64,000 nucleotides of DNA from Bacillus sp. FJAT-45037 (GTDB lineage Bacteria; Bacillota; Bacilli; Bacillales; Bacillaceae_D). Location: contig NZ_KZ454938.1 of assembly GCF_002797325.1 (NCBI RefSeq), positions 477,322 to 541,321 on the forward strand. Reading direction: 5' to 3'. The position numbers and the translations under genes were made by a program. The notes under the pieces are model-generated. The model was given only the letters and a program-made list of their open reading frames with translations. It was not told the origin of the DNA and did not search any database. Below, in pieces: positions 18,171-26,665 of this stretch; the first letter of the stretch is position 1, and each line of letters opens with the position of its first letter.

Positions 18171-18272
18171 TTTGTTGTTTTTTCAAAAGATAAAGGATTC
18201 TAAACGGTAGGTATGGAATATAGTTAAGTATAGATTAATATAGCTAAAAAGCTCGGAACGTGGGAGGTAAGT

Positions 18273-18575
18273 ATGGATATTAATTATGCATCAAAACAGT
18301 TTATTCTTTATTCGAATGAGGGACATACCAATTCACAAGCAGATGATCGTTCGTTATGTAAAGAAATTGCAAAAGATAAGGAATTGCTTAATTTATGTGT
18401 TCGCAATAGCGAAGAAATGACACCTCCATATTTCTTAGACGCCGTCAATCAATTAATGGATCAACGAGATCAACCACTATCTGATAATTATGATCGATTC
18501 AAAGACTTTTGCTTCCTTTATCAAGAAGAACTTGAGATCTTATTACAGCAGGAAACGAACAAAAGAAGGAATTAG
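18273..18575 (+). CDS. Hypothetical 100-residue soluble protein
   Basis: A small acidic protein without membrane segments or recognisable motif. ATG 18273 follows GTGGGAGGTAAGT, a strong ribosome site. Base composition and codon use are like the neighbours. It is probably helical at the C-terminus (FCFLYQEELEILLQQE). It is followed by a wobble-rich hairpin. Function unknown. Confidence 0.65.
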   Translation: MDINYASKQFILYSNEGHTNSQADDRSLCKEIAKDKELLNLCVRNSEEMTPPYFLDAVNQLMDQRDQPLSDNYDRFKDFCFLYQEELEILLQQETNKRRN

Positions 18576-18621
18576 CCGAATAATTAAATGAACTCGTAGC
18601 GAACGCTTAAGGCAACATAAA

Positions 18622-18660
18622 TCGCATCTTACTTCTTACTAGTAGGGTGCTTCTTCTTAT
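18622..18660 (+). terminator. Probable terminator
   Basis: Stem GCATCTTACT / AGTAGGGTGC (two G-U pairs), then TTCTTCTTATT. Confidence 0.5.
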
Positions 18661-18713
18661 TACCTGGGTAAAGAAAAGGGTCTACTAGAAAGAAGGATTA
18701 AAGGAGGCAGCCA

Positions 18714-18806
18714 ATGCAAGAAGAGAAGCGGAAAGCGTATTGGCAAGGATTAGTATGGGGGTTGATTGTCGTATTAGTTATCAGTGTCTGGACGATTCTA
18801 AAGTGA
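18714..18806 (+). CDS. 30-residue single-helix membrane peptide
   Basis: Starts at ATG 18714, seven bases after a perfect AAAGGAGG. The product has a charged start (MQEEKRKAYWQ) and one hydrophobic helix ending WTILK. The strong ribosome site makes translation likely. No family recognised. It lies alone between a probable terminator and the pncB gene. Confidence 0.6.
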   Translation: MQEEKRKAYWQGLVWGLIVVLVISVWTILK

Positions 18807-18965
18807 AAAAAGACTAGTTTAACCAAGTTGAAAACTAAAGCATTACTCGACAGGCTTCTACTTTTAAGAGGATTAATGGTATATTTATTATACGTGAAAA
18901 AATCGGTGAATGATGTTTGAAGATGGTATACATGGTTTCACCTTTTATTAGATGGAGGCTGTTCG

Positions 18966-20078
18966 ATGAAAAAAGAAATTGAAATGAAGATGAACGGGGA
19001 GTTAGAAAGGTTAACAAACCGCACATTTAAATTTGATCAACGCATTCATGAAGGCTGGTACTCAGCGGTTTATTTTCTGAAAACAAAAGAAATCGCCAAG
19101 AAGTACAAGAAGGATAAAATCGTCACAATGCAATTTTTTCAAAAGGAAGAAGCTGTATTATGTGGGATTGATGAAGCAATTGCTCTTATCCATACATTTG
19201 CAGAAGATCCTGAAGACCTAGAAGTTTATGCGCTTCATGATGGGGATAAAATTAAACCTTTTGAAACGGTCTTAACCGTGCGTGGGCCATATCATAAATT
19301 CGGGAACCTTGAAGGCATTATAGATGGAATTTTAGCTAGAAGAACGAGTGTCGCAACGAATGTTTTTCGTGTCGTCTCAGCAGCTAAGAACAAGCGAGTT
19401 ATCTTTATGGGCGATCGTGATGATCATTTCAGCAATCAGGCTGGTGATGGCTACGCAGCGTTTATCGGTGGTATGTCTGCCCAAGCAACACATGCAATGA
19501 ATGAATGGTGGGGAGAGAAAGGTCTTGGCACGATGCCACATGCATTAATTCAATTATTTAATGGCGATGTGGTTGAAGCATCCAAAGCTTATTACGAAAC
19601 CTATCCAGATGACGATCTCATCGCACTAGTTGACTACAACAATGATGTCATTACAGATTCATTAAACGTAGCGAGGGAATTTGGAGAAACCTTAAAGGGA
19701 GTTCGAGTCGATACATCACGTACGATGATTGATCAATACTTCATACGTAATCAACAAATCCTTGGAAGCTTTGACCCTCGTGGTGTTAATATTCCTCTCG
19801 TCCATGCTTTGCGTGATGCTTTGAACAAAGAAGGCTATCACCATGTACAAATTGTCGTGAGTGGTGGATTCTCAGCTGATCGAATTCGTGAATTTGAGCG
19901 AAGTGATGCACCTGTTGATGTGTATGGAGTTGGTGGAAGTTTATTGAAGCTGTCAATTGGATTCACAGGTGATAATGTCTTACTTGATGATGAACCCGAA
20001 GCAAAAGCAGGCAGACGAATGAATCCGAACCCGCGTCTAAAACAAGTCGAATACATCAACACACTCCCTGAACTTTAA
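18966..20078 (+). CDS. pncB: Nicotinate phosphoribosyltransferase (short form)
   Basis: A 370-residue type II phosphoribosyltransferase that makes nicotinate mononucleotide from nicotinate and PRPP in NAD salvage. Family marks: YSAVYFLKTKEIA near the start, the VRGPYHKFGNLEGIIDGILARRTSVATN segment, GDRDDHF, GTMPHALIQLF, LVDYNNDVITDSL and the GGFSADRIREFE phosphate-binding loop with YGVGGSLL near the C-terminus. It is clearly shorter than the roughly 490-residue B. subtilis PncB and belongs to the compact branch. ATG 18966 follows GATGGAGGCTG. The terminator overlaps the last codons. Confidence 0.88.
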   Translation: MKKEIEMKMNGELERLTNRTFKFDQRIHEGWYSAVYFLKTKEIAKKYKKDKIVTMQFFQKEEAVLCGIDEAIALIHTFAEDPEDLEVYALHDGDKIKPFETVLTVRGPYHKFGNLEGIIDGILARRTSVATNVFRVVSAAKNKRVIFMGDRDDHFSNQAGDGYAAFIGGMSAQATHAMNEWWGEKGLGTMPHALIQLFNGDVVEASKAYYETYPDDDLIALVDYNNDVITDSLNVAREFGETLKGVRVDTSRTMIDQYFIRNQQILGSFDPRGVNIPLVHALRDALNKEGYHHVQIVVSGGFSADRIREFERSDAPVDVYGVGGSLLKLSIGFTGDNVLLDDEPEAKAGRRMNPNPRLKQVEYINTLPEL

Positions 20079-20092
20079 GGGAGTGTGTTTTC
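20056..20092 (+). terminator. Intrinsic terminator overlapping the pncB 3' end
   Basis: Perfect 12-bp stem AACACACTCCCT / AGGGAGTGTGTT followed by TTC. Confidence 0.88.
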
Positions 20093-20192
20093 TTGGTGCT
20101 TTCATTCAAGGATAAAACCTTTAAGGTCAAGAAGCTGATGATGTATAATAGATAAAGGATCAGAAACCTATAATCGAAAGTGAGTGTTCAAA

Positions 20193-20912
20193 ATGGGTCG
20201 TAAATGGAATAATATTAAAGAGAAGAAAGCAGCAAAAGATAAAAATACGAGTCGGATTTATGCGAAGTTCGGAACAGAAATTTACGTCGTAGCCAAACAA
20301 GGGGAGCCTGATCCAGAATCGAACCAGGCGTTAAAGTTCGTCCTTGAACGTGCGAAAACATATAATGTTCCAAAGCACATCATCGAGCGCGCGATTGAAA
20401 AAGCAAAAGGTGGAGCGGAAGCGAACTTTGATGAGCTTCGCTACGAAGGATTCGGACCAAACGGATCAATGATCATTGTCGATGCCCTCACAAACAATGT
20501 CAATCGAACAGCGGCTGAAGTTCGTGCAGCGTTTTCGAAAAACGGAGGAAATATGGGTGTGAATGGTTCAGTCGCTTACATGTTTGATGAAACGGCTGTC
20601 ATTGGTGTGGAAGGAAAAACTTCTGATGAAGCACTAGAATTATTAATGGAAGCGGATGTCGATGTTCGTGATATTTTAGAAGAAGATGAGGTTATCATTA
20701 CATATGCCGACCCAGATCAATTCCACGCCGTCCTAGAAGCCTACAAGCAAGCAGGAATTGAGGAGTTCACAGTCGCTGAAATTACGATGCTCGCACAAAG
20801 TGAAGTCGAGCTTGGTGAAAAAGATCTAGAACAGTTTGAACAAATCATTGATACATTAGAAGAGTTAGAAGATGTCCAACGAGTGCATCATAATGTGGAT
20901 ATAGGAGAATAA
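20193..20912 (+). CDS. yeeI: YebC/TACO1 family protein (YeeI type)
   Basis: A 239-residue YebC-family protein. It starts [21 protein letters not shown], the YeeI-type N-terminus, and has the core segments [39 protein letters not shown] and SVAYMFD. Older annotations call the family transcriptional regulators; work on TACO1 and bacterial YebC points to a role in translation, relieving ribosome stalling. ATG 20193 is chosen over an in-frame upstream start because family members begin MGRKW. Single-gene unit, convergent with the next gene across a shared terminator. Confidence 0.92.
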   Translation: MGRKWNNIKEKKAAKDKNTSRIYAKFGTEIYVVAKQGEPDPESNQALKFVLERAKTYNVPKHIIERAIEKAKGGAEANFDELRYEGFGPNGSMIIVDALTNNVNRTAAEVRAAFSKNGGNMGVNGSVAYMFDETAVIGVEGKTSDEALELLMEADVDVRDILEEDEVIITYADPDQFHAVLEAYKQAGIEEFTVAEITMLAQSEVELGEKDLEQFEQIIDTLEELEDVQRVHHNVDIGE

Positions 20913-20921
20913 TATGACCGG

Positions 20922-20956
20922 TTAACAAGCCTCATCCTTCGATGAGGCTTGTTTTC
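20922..20956. terminator. Bidirectional terminator
   Basis: Perfect 13-bp stem AACAAGCCTCATC / GATGAGGCTTGTT with a four-base loop, T-run on the plus side; it lies between convergent genes. Confidence 0.9.
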
Positions 20957-21530
20957 ATCTGGTCGGCACCGTTCTTAATGTAAGCAAGAGTATAATGACG
21001 GCCGAAATAAAGAGGGTACCAATGGTTTGAATCGTAGCGATAATTGCTGTTGTCTGAAAGAATTCGATCGTCAGTGACGTGAAAAAGAAACTTAAGGCCG
21101 ATATGTAGAGAACCACATGAATAAAGGCAACCCCTGAGGCCAGCAAGGCTTTTTTGTGTGGTGCTAGTGCAAGAAACGTTGTATGTAAAAAAGGAACCGT
21201 AACGAGAGCTAAACTTGATATCAGTAAGGATGGTAGCCAACCAGGTCCACCAATGATAAATCGAACGATATTCAAAAGGATGTATAGTGGAATGGCAATG
21301 AAAAACCCTCCATATAAGCTCGCTATAATAAAGGGGATGTAGCGTAAGTCAAAGATAAATCCATTCCCTATTGGTATAGGAAAGAGCATACAGAAGATGA
21401 TCGCGAGCCCACTGATAAAAACCAAGATGACTCGATTCCAGCTGTTTGTCTGTTTGTATTCAGTAATTAATAAATAGAATAACGCAAAAAAAAGTAAAAA
21501 TAATATATTGGATAGTAAGGTTTCCTCCAT
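20955..21530 (-). CDS. Stand-alone LytS-type 5TM sensor domain protein
   Basis: A 191-residue protein with about six hydrophobic segments. The segment FIFDLRYIPFIIASLYGG followed by GGPGWLPSLLIS is the signature of the 5TM-5TMR_LYT domain, the membrane sensor of LytS-type histidine kinases and some diguanylate cyclases. Here the chain stops right after the membrane part, with no kinase, GGDEF or other output domain, and none follows on that strand. ATG 21530 follows AAAGGGGGG. It may act through a partner or as a truncated decoy; the function is unknown. Confidence 0.75.
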   Translation of the reverse strand: MEETLLSNILFLLFFALFYLLITEYKQTNSWNRVILVFISGLAIIFCMLFPIPIGNGFIFDLRYIPFIIASLYGGFFIAIPLYILLNIVRFIIGGPGWLPSLLISSLALVTVPFLHTTFLALAPHKKALLASGVAFIHVVLYISALSFFFTSLTIEFFQTTAIIATIQTIGTLFISAVIILLLTLRTVPTR

Positions 21531-21672
21531 ACAGTTCCCCCCTTTCGATTCATATGCTCAAGTAATGATGGTGAGGCTAAATAATTAGCTTTTATTCTAC
21601 CATCAATCTTTTGTCATGCCTACTAAAGTCCGTCTTCTGTTCACTTCATGACACATATATTGAATTCAACTT

Positions 21673-21714
21673 TAAAAAAGCATGAAACGAAGTGAGAATC
21701 TTCGTTTCATGCTC
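21673..21714 (-). terminator. Intrinsic terminator of the SET-domain gene
   Basis: Perfect 13-bp stem GCATGAAACGAAG / CTTCGTTTCATGC; on the minus strand it is followed by six T. Confidence 0.88.
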
Positions 21715-21718
21715 GGTT

Positions 21719-22105
21719 CTATTCTTCCTTGTCCTTCATGAACCATAAAGGTGTGTCGTCATCGACTTCACCATTGTAATTAATTAAAATCTCTTCGCCG
21801 GCTTTTATGTCACGGTAAGCATAATAATCAAATGTATGCTGCTCGAAGTTAATTTCATAGATGGTATTCGGGGTGTAAGAGTGGTTAATTAAACTACCAT
21901 AGCCTAGTACAAGCGCCGTATGGTTCTTTCCGTATTCATAAACATAGTCCGATAACGTGGTTTCCTCTATGAGAATATGTTCAATAATAGGGCACGGTAT
22001 CACAGGAGCTTCGTGAATTATCGTTCCTTTTGGAATATCTTCTGTAGCGAATACTCCTCTATTAAATTCCCCATCACTGATGGTCGAGTTCATTATTTTT
22101 ATCAT
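21719..22105 (-). CDS. Short SET-domain protein
   Basis: A 128-residue protein that is essentially one SET domain, the fold of lysine methyltransferases. It shows the N-terminal GVFATEDIPKGTIIHE strand, the NHSYTPNT motif (the NHS core of SET proteins) and the C-terminal GEEILINYNGE motif. Pre- and post-SET zinc regions are absent, as is usual in bacterial single-domain forms. The target is unknown. ATG 22105 is preferred over GTG 22114 because GAAGGTGA is correctly spaced for it. It diverges from the Zur-controlled operon. Confidence 0.85.
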   Translation of the reverse strand: MIKIMNSTISDGEFNRGVFATEDIPKGTIIHEAPVIPCPIIEHILIEETTLSDYVYEYGKNHTALVLGYGSLINHSYTPNTIYEINFEQHTFDYYAYRDIKAGEEILINYNGEVDDDTPLWFMKDKEE

Positions 22106-22297
22106 GGATGTCACCTTCGCGATCTTTAAATAGATAATTGACGTTCCATTTAATCTTGACAGCAGTGAACGAAGAAAGCAACTGGAATTTCTAAGCGGCT
22201 AAAAAAGCGTCACGCGAAAGTCAGTTTGTTAATTAAGTTTTGCCATTTATGATAAATCACATGTACTTCATAATCTCATTTTTTAAAGAATCTTTCA

Positions 22298-22327
22298 TTG
22301 ACAGTCTTTCTAATTTACCTCTATAAT
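22298..22327 (+). promoter_or_regulatory. Consensus sigma-A promoter of the zinc-starvation island
   Basis: Perfect TTGACA and TATAAT separated by 18 bp. The last base of the -10 is the first base of the Zur box core, so Zur binding would block RNA polymerase directly. Confidence 0.85.
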
Positions 22328-22343
22328 CGTAATCGTTACGATT
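22325..22343 (+). promoter_or_regulatory. Zur box 1, overlapping the -10 region
   Basis: AATCGTAATCGTTACGATT, 14 of 15 core positions of the Bacillus Zur palindrome TCGTAAT-n-ATTACGA. It covers the end of the -10 and the expected transcription start, the textbook place for repression in zinc-replete cells. Confidence 0.85.
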
Positions 22344-22395
22344 TACTTAGTAATTCATTGTATAGATAAAAAATAAGTGGACATAAATAGGTTTT

Positions 22396-22416
22396 AAATC
22401 GTAATTATTACGTTTT
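22396..22416 (+). promoter_or_regulatory. Zur box 2, just before the first gene
   Basis: The core TCGTAATTATTACG(T) matches the Zur palindrome in all but the last base. It lies within a 30-bp block (22387-22416) repeated identically at 23891-23920 and abuts the ribosome site of the first gene. Confidence 0.82.
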
Positions 22417-22429
22417 GTGGAGGTCTATA

Positions 22430-22822
22430 ATGGCAACGTGGGATTTAAGTGAGATGAAGCATCATTTATTGTTATGTAATGGGGGAAGTTGTAATAATTG
22501 GGGCGCAGAGGAGTTAACTCAAGCGATTCGAAAAGAAATATCAAAAAGGAATCTAGATGACGCTATTCATACGACACGAACTCGTTGTACTGGAAGATGC
22601 AATGATCGCTGTGTTGCTATTGTTTACCCATCTGGTAATTGGTATAAGGATTTAAGGCCTGAAGATGCTAATCAATTTGTTAATTCACTTGTTTTACAGC
22701 GCGATTTAACAGGTAAGGTAAGTCATACATTTACAGGAGAAGGGTTCGAGAGAGAAGAGGGTGTCTCTCCAGGAATTCCAAAAGACCGTGAAAAAGTAAA
22801 AAGAGTATCAAAGCAGTACTAA
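22430..22822 (+). CDS. (2Fe-2S) thioredoxin-like ferredoxin domain protein
   Basis: A 130-residue thioredoxin-fold [2Fe-2S] protein. The cluster ligands are in [17 protein letters not shown] (two Cys) and [17 protein letters not shown] (further Cys), the pattern of the thioredoxin-like ferredoxin family. The start ATG 22430 follows GTGGAGG and is preferred over GTG 22415. Two Zur boxes precede it and a COG0523 GTPase gene follows after 17 bases, so it should be made when zinc is scarce. Electron transfer to the neighbouring metal-handling system is an inference; its exact partner is unknown. Confidence 0.82.
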   Translation: MATWDLSEMKHHLLLCNGGSCNNWGAEELTQAIRKEISKRNLDDAIHTTRTRCTGRCNDRCVAIVYPSGNWYKDLRPEDANQFVNSLVLQRDLTGKVSHTFTGEGFEREEGVSPGIPKDREKVKRVSKQY

Positions 22823-22839
22823 GAAAGGAACGTGATGAA

Positions 22840-23829
22840 ATGGTATTTGCCAAAGCGAAGAAGATACCAGTAACGATATTAACAGGCTATTTAGGAGCTG
22901 GAAAAACAACACTACTTAATCGAATTTTAACTGAAAAACATAATAAAAAAGTGGCAGTCATTGTTAATGAATTTGGGGAAGTAGGAATTGATAACCAATT
23001 AGTAGTGGATTCCGAAGAAGAAATTGTTGAAATGAATAACGGTTGTATTTGCTGCACCGTTCGAGGTGATTTAATAAAGATTCTTCGCACATTGCATTAT
23101 TCTATGGAGCAAGATCAAGTTCATTTTGACCAAGTTATCATTGAAACTACCGGACTTGCCGATCCGGCTCCTGTTGCCCAAACCTTTTTTGTTGATGAAG
23201 TGTTGCGAGATGTATTTGAGGTCGATAGCATTGTTACCGTAGTCGATAGCTTGCATATCGCTAAGCACTTGCATAAAAAGGACGAAGCCCAAGAACAAAT
23301 CGCCTTTGCCGATGTTATTGTCTTTAACAAGACAGACTTAATCAATGAGAAAGAGTTAAAGAGGATTGAGGCGCGTGTTAGTCAGATGAACCCTACAGCA
23401 AAACGCCTTTATTCAGAGAACTGTGAAATTAACTTGAAAGATGTTTTAGATATTCATAGCTTTAATGTCGATCATAAATTATATGTAAATCCCCACTTTT
23501 TAGAAGATCATCATCATCATGACCATGATGACCGTGTATCATCAGTTTCATTTCAAGAAGAGCGACCATTGGATATGCAAAAAGTAGATAGATGGATAAG
23601 TTATCTAGTCCAAGAAAAAGGAGAAGATCTTTTACGGTATAAAGGCATCCTACATGTGAAAGATATGCAAGAACGTATAGTCTTCCAAGGGTTGCACATG
23701 TTGTTTACTGGTAAACCTGATCGCAAGTGGCAAGTTGGTGAGACGAAGAAAACGGAACTTGTCTTTATTGGACGTAATTTAGATAAATTAGCACTTGAGA
23801 AACAATTTAAGGAATGTATCGTGAGTTAA
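22840..23829 (+). CDS. COG0523 metallochaperone GTPase (ZagA/YciC-like)
   Basis: A 329-residue G3E GTPase. Walker A is GYLGAGKTT (residues 16-24), the metal-binding CxCC motif is GCICC (about residues 68-72), and the guanine motif is NKTDL near residue 165. A His/Asp-rich metal-binding stretch (HHHHDHDD) lies near residue 225, followed by the CobW C-terminal domain. Zur-regulated COG0523 proteins such as B. subtilis ZagA deliver zinc to key enzymes in starvation. The Zur boxes upstream and the His-rich loop support a zinc role. A second, shorter COG0523 gene lies 4.3 kb downstream. Confidence 0.93.
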   Translation: MVFAKAKKIPVTILTGYLGAGKTTLLNRILTEKHNKKVAVIVNEFGEVGIDNQLVVDSEEEIVEMNNGCICCTVRGDLIKILRTLHYSMEQDQVHFDQVIIETTGLADPAPVAQTFFVDEVLRDVFEVDSIVTVVDSLHIAKHLHKKDEAQEQIAFADVIVFNKTDLINEKELKRIEARVSQMNPTAKRLYSENCEINLKDVLDIHSFNVDHKLYVNPHFLEDHHHHDHDDRVSSVSFQEERPLDMQKVDRWISYLVQEKGEDLLRYKGILHVKDMQERIVFQGLHMLFTGKPDRKWQVGETKKTELVFIGRNLDKLALEKQFKECIVS

Positions 23830-23858
23830 GAAGTAGGTTGCGAAAATGCAGCCTACTT
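23830..23858 (+). terminator. Hairpin after the first COG0523 gene
   Basis: Stem AAGTAGGTTGC / GCAGCCTACTT directly after the stop, without a clear T-run; probably a partial terminator ahead of the next Zur-box promoter. Confidence 0.5.
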
Positions 23859-23899
23859 ACTTAGTGCCCTTATTGGAGAAAAATAAAGTTATAGGTTTT

Positions 23900-23920
23900 A
23901 AATCGTAATTATTACGTTTT
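23900..23920 (+). promoter_or_regulatory. Zur box 3, upstream of the methyltransferase-FecBCD operon
   Basis: Same 21-bp sequence as Zur box 2, in a 30-bp block (23891-23920) identical to 22387-22416. It lies 22 bases before the start of the methyltransferase gene. A weak -35 (TTGGAG, 23873) can be drawn, but the -10 is poor. Confidence 0.82.
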
Positions 23921-23941
23921 ATTTAAAAGGAGGCTATGTAG

Positions 23942-24670
23942 GTGGAGTACTGGTACGAGGAACATTTTAATGAAGATTACCTTATGGTCTACAAACATCG
24001 AAATGATGAGTTAGCACAACATGAATTGCAAAAGCTCATGACTTTTATTCCATATAAAAAGGGTCAGTATCTATTAGACTTATGTTGCGGAAATGGCAGA
24101 CATAGTCGTTGGTTCTTTAAGAAAGGCTTGCATGTTACTGGGGTCGATTTATCTGAAACGTTGTTAGAAGATGCAAAGAAACAACAAGGATCTGAAGATA
24201 TTCAATATATTAGAAGTGACATGCGTCATATTACATTTCTAAACCAGTTTGATGTAGTTGTTAATTTATTTACAAGTTTTGGTTATTTTGAGGATGATTT
24301 AGAGAATGAGCAAGTACTAAAAAATGCATATAATGCTTTAGTACCGCAGGGCTATTTTATATTTGATTATTTAAATCCGGCATTTCTTGAGAAAAACTTA
24401 GTTCCATTTTCAAAAGAGGTAATTGATCAGTTATCAATTCTTCAATATCGAACCATTGAAGATAATACGGTCATTAAAAAAATTAAAATAGAAGATCAAG
24501 AAGGTTCAAAAAGACAATATGAGGAACGAGTCAAATTATACTCAAGAGAACAATTGGATAATATGATTAAGCAAAGTGGGTTTCAAATCAATCATACATT
24601 TGGAGATTATGATGGCTCATTGTATAACAAAACTCAATCCTCAAGATTGATCTATGTTTGCCAAAAATAG
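23942..24670 (+). CDS. Class I SAM-dependent methyltransferase in the Zur island
   Basis: A 242-residue methyltransferase. The SAM motif is LLDLCCGNGRHSRWFFKKG (about residues 43-61), then VTGVDLSETLL, then the FDVVVNLFTSFGYF strand typical of the methyltransferase-11/25 group. A C-terminal region YSREQLDNMIKQSGF follows. The start is GTG 23942 behind AAAAGGAGG. It has its own Zur box and leads into the FecBCD importer after 27 bases. The substrate is unknown; modification of a metal-binding small molecule is possible, but nothing else here makes one. Confidence 0.8.
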   Translation: MEYWYEEHFNEDYLMVYKHRNDELAQHELQKLMTFIPYKKGQYLLDLCCGNGRHSRWFFKKGLHVTGVDLSETLLEDAKKQQGSEDIQYIRSDMRHITFLNQFDVVVNLFTSFGYFEDDLENEQVLKNAYNALVPQGYFIFDYLNPAFLEKNLVPFSKEVIDQLSILQYRTIEDNTVIKKIKIEDQEGSKRQYEERVKLYSREQLDNMIKQSGFQINHTFGDYDGSLYNKTQSSRLIYVCQK

Positions 24671-24697
24671 TTCTTTCGTTTAGAGAGGAGTGAGGAT

Positions 24698-25810
24698 GTG
24701 GAATGTGTTACTAATAGCAAACATAAGCACAAGTCAAATGTTCAAGAAAACACTACTGAAAAATTTAGTCCAAAAGTAATTGCAGCTATACTTTCTATTT
24801 TTCTATTAATCTCTATGACGCTTTCTGTTATGTTTGGACCTATTTCAATCTCTGCAATAACTGTTTGGAAGATATTTTTTTCGAAATGGACTTTTTTTGA
24901 ATCGTATATTGTCAATGATTGGACAACAGCTCAAGAACAGATCATTTGGGAATTGCGATTTCCAAGGGTTATCCTAGCAGCGTTAGTAGGCTCGGGTTTA
25001 GCCATAGTGGGAGTAGCGATCCAAGCACTTGTAAGAAATTCCTTAGCAGACCCATATATTCTAGGTGTATCTTCAGGAGCTTCTGTGGGTGCGACGCTTG
25101 TCATTATTTTTGGTGCATTCAATGTATTTGGACAATACGCACTCTCTACTGCAGCATTTCTTGGCTCGTTAGTGTCTGTCTTATTAGTATTTGTACTTGC
25201 ACAAGTGCGAGGAAGAATTTCTACAGTTCGACTACTTCTTGCTGGGATTGCGATTTCTATGATGCTCTCAGCCGTGACTAGCTATATTGTGATTTCTGCA
25301 CCGAGAGAAGCAGGTATTCGGGATGCAATGTTTTGGATGATGGGTAGTGTTGCTGGAGCTAAATGGAGTCAATTACCTCTTCCGTTGATCAGTTTAACGA
25401 TTGGTATGATTGTTCTGCTAGTCCTAGCAAGACCGTTAAATGTCATGTTAATGGGTGAAGATACAGCATCTACTTTAGGTCTAAATAGTAATTTATTTAA
25501 AAAGATACTTATTGTATTGACGGCGCTACTGACTGGAGTCATCGTCTCCATTAGTGGAGCAATTGGGTTTATCGGCTTAATGGTTCCTCATATGGTCAGG
25601 TTGATGGTTGGATCAAATCACCGTTACGTCTTGCCTATTAGTGCATTAGTCGGGGCCGTGTTTCTAATATGGGCTGATTTTATTGCTAGAACAATCGTGG
25701 CTCCACAAGAATTACCGATAGGGATTATTACAGCATTATGCGGAGGGCCATTTTTTATATGGTTACTTAGAAGGAATTCGTATTCTTTTGGGGCAGGTGA
25801 AGGAAAATGA
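24698..25810 (+). CDS. FecCD-family ABC importer permease
   Basis: A 370-residue permease of the BtuC/FecCD family, normally importing siderophores, haem, cobalamin or other metal chelates. About ten membrane segments. Family motifs are LRFPRVILAALVGSGLAIVG, ADPYILGVSSGASVGA, GAIGFIGLMVPHMVR and LPIGIITALCGGPFFIWLL. The GTG start at 24698 gives a soluble N-terminus of about 25 residues before the first helix. It overlaps the ATPase gene by four bases (ATGA). Control by Zur box 3 suggests that the cargo is a zinc form rather than iron, but this is inference. Confidence 0.92.
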   Translation: MECVTNSKHKHKSNVQENTTEKFSPKVIAAILSIFLLISMTLSVMFGPISISAITVWKIFFSKWTFFESYIVNDWTTAQEQIIWELRFPRVILAALVGSGLAIVGVAIQALVRNSLADPYILGVSSGASVGATLVIIFGAFNVFGQYALSTAAFLGSLVSVLLVFVLAQVRGRISTVRLLLAGIAISMMLSAVTSYIVISAPREAGIRDAMFWMMGSVAGAKWSQLPLPLISLTIGMIVLLVLARPLNVMLMGEDTASTLGLNSNLFKKILIVLTALLTGVIVSISGAIGFIGLMVPHMVRLMVGSNHRYVLPISALVGAVFLIWADFIARTIVAPQELPIGIITALCGGPFFIWLLRRNSYSFGAGEGK

Positions 25811-26622
25811 AGTTACGAGTAGATAAAGCCTCAACCGATATAAATGACCAAAGAATTGTAGAAGAGATAAGTTTTTATGTTCAAGAAGGTGAATTTGTTG
25901 GGGTTATCGGACCCAATGGAAGTGGGAAGTCAACTTTACTTAAAACGATGTATCGAGTGCTAAAGCCGAGCGCTGGAAATGTATACTTAGATGATGAAGA
26001 CATTCAATCATATACACATCGGAACTTTGCTAAACAGTTAGCTGTAGTGGGACAAGAAAGTTCCGTTCCTTTTGATTTCTCAGTCAAAGATATTGTACTG
26101 ATGGGGAGGAATCCTCATAAACGCTTTTTAGAACAAGAGACAAAAGACGACCTAAAGCTTGTCGAGGAGTCGTTGCTAGAAGTGGGATTAGGTGGATATG
26201 GAAAGCGAGGCTTTGTTACATTATCAGGCGGGGAAAAACAACGTGTACTAATTGCTAGAGCCTTCGCTCAAACTCCAAATGTCTTTCTATTAGATGAGCC
26301 GACCAATCATCTCGATATTCACCACCAGCTTCACATGCTAGATGTCTTAAAGCGTTCAAGTATCACTGTTCTTGCTGCACTACATGATTTAAATCTAGCA
26401 GCCTCTTATTGTGATCGACTAATTGTTTTGAAAAACGGTAAATTAGAGATGTGTGGAACTCCTGAAGAAACGCTAACAGAAGAGCTATTATTAGATGTAT
26501 TTAATGTGAAGGCGAGGATCTGTAGGCACCAATTAACCAATAAAGTGCAAATAATGTATGTATCAGAGAGTATGGAAAAAGACATTAGACTAAACCAAGT
26601 AAAAAAATGGATACAAAGTTAA
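25807..26622 (+). CDS. ABC importer ATP-binding protein (FecE/BtuD type)
   Basis: A 271-residue ABC ATPase that pairs with the FecCD permease. Walker A is GPNGSGKST (about residues 37-45), then the Q-loop at VVGQESSVP, the signature LSGGEKQRV, Walker B VFLLDEPTNHLD and the H-loop ALHDLNLA. All residues needed for ATP hydrolysis are present. The start overlaps the permease stop; the binding-protein gene follows after 43 bases. Confidence 0.94.
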   Translation: MKLRVDKASTDINDQRIVEEISFYVQEGEFVGVIGPNGSGKSTLLKTMYRVLKPSAGNVYLDDEDIQSYTHRNFAKQLAVVGQESSVPFDFSVKDIVLMGRNPHKRFLEQETKDDLKLVEESLLEVGLGGYGKRGFVTLSGGEKQRVLIARAFAQTPNVFLLDEPTNHLDIHHQLHMLDVLKRSSITVLAALHDLNLAASYCDRLIVLKNGKLEMCGTPEETLTEELLLDVFNVKARICRHQLTNKVQIMYVSESMEKDIRLNQVKKWIQS

Positions 26623-26665
26623 AAAATCCAAGGTTATTATAAAATACGAAAGAAGGATAAGTACG

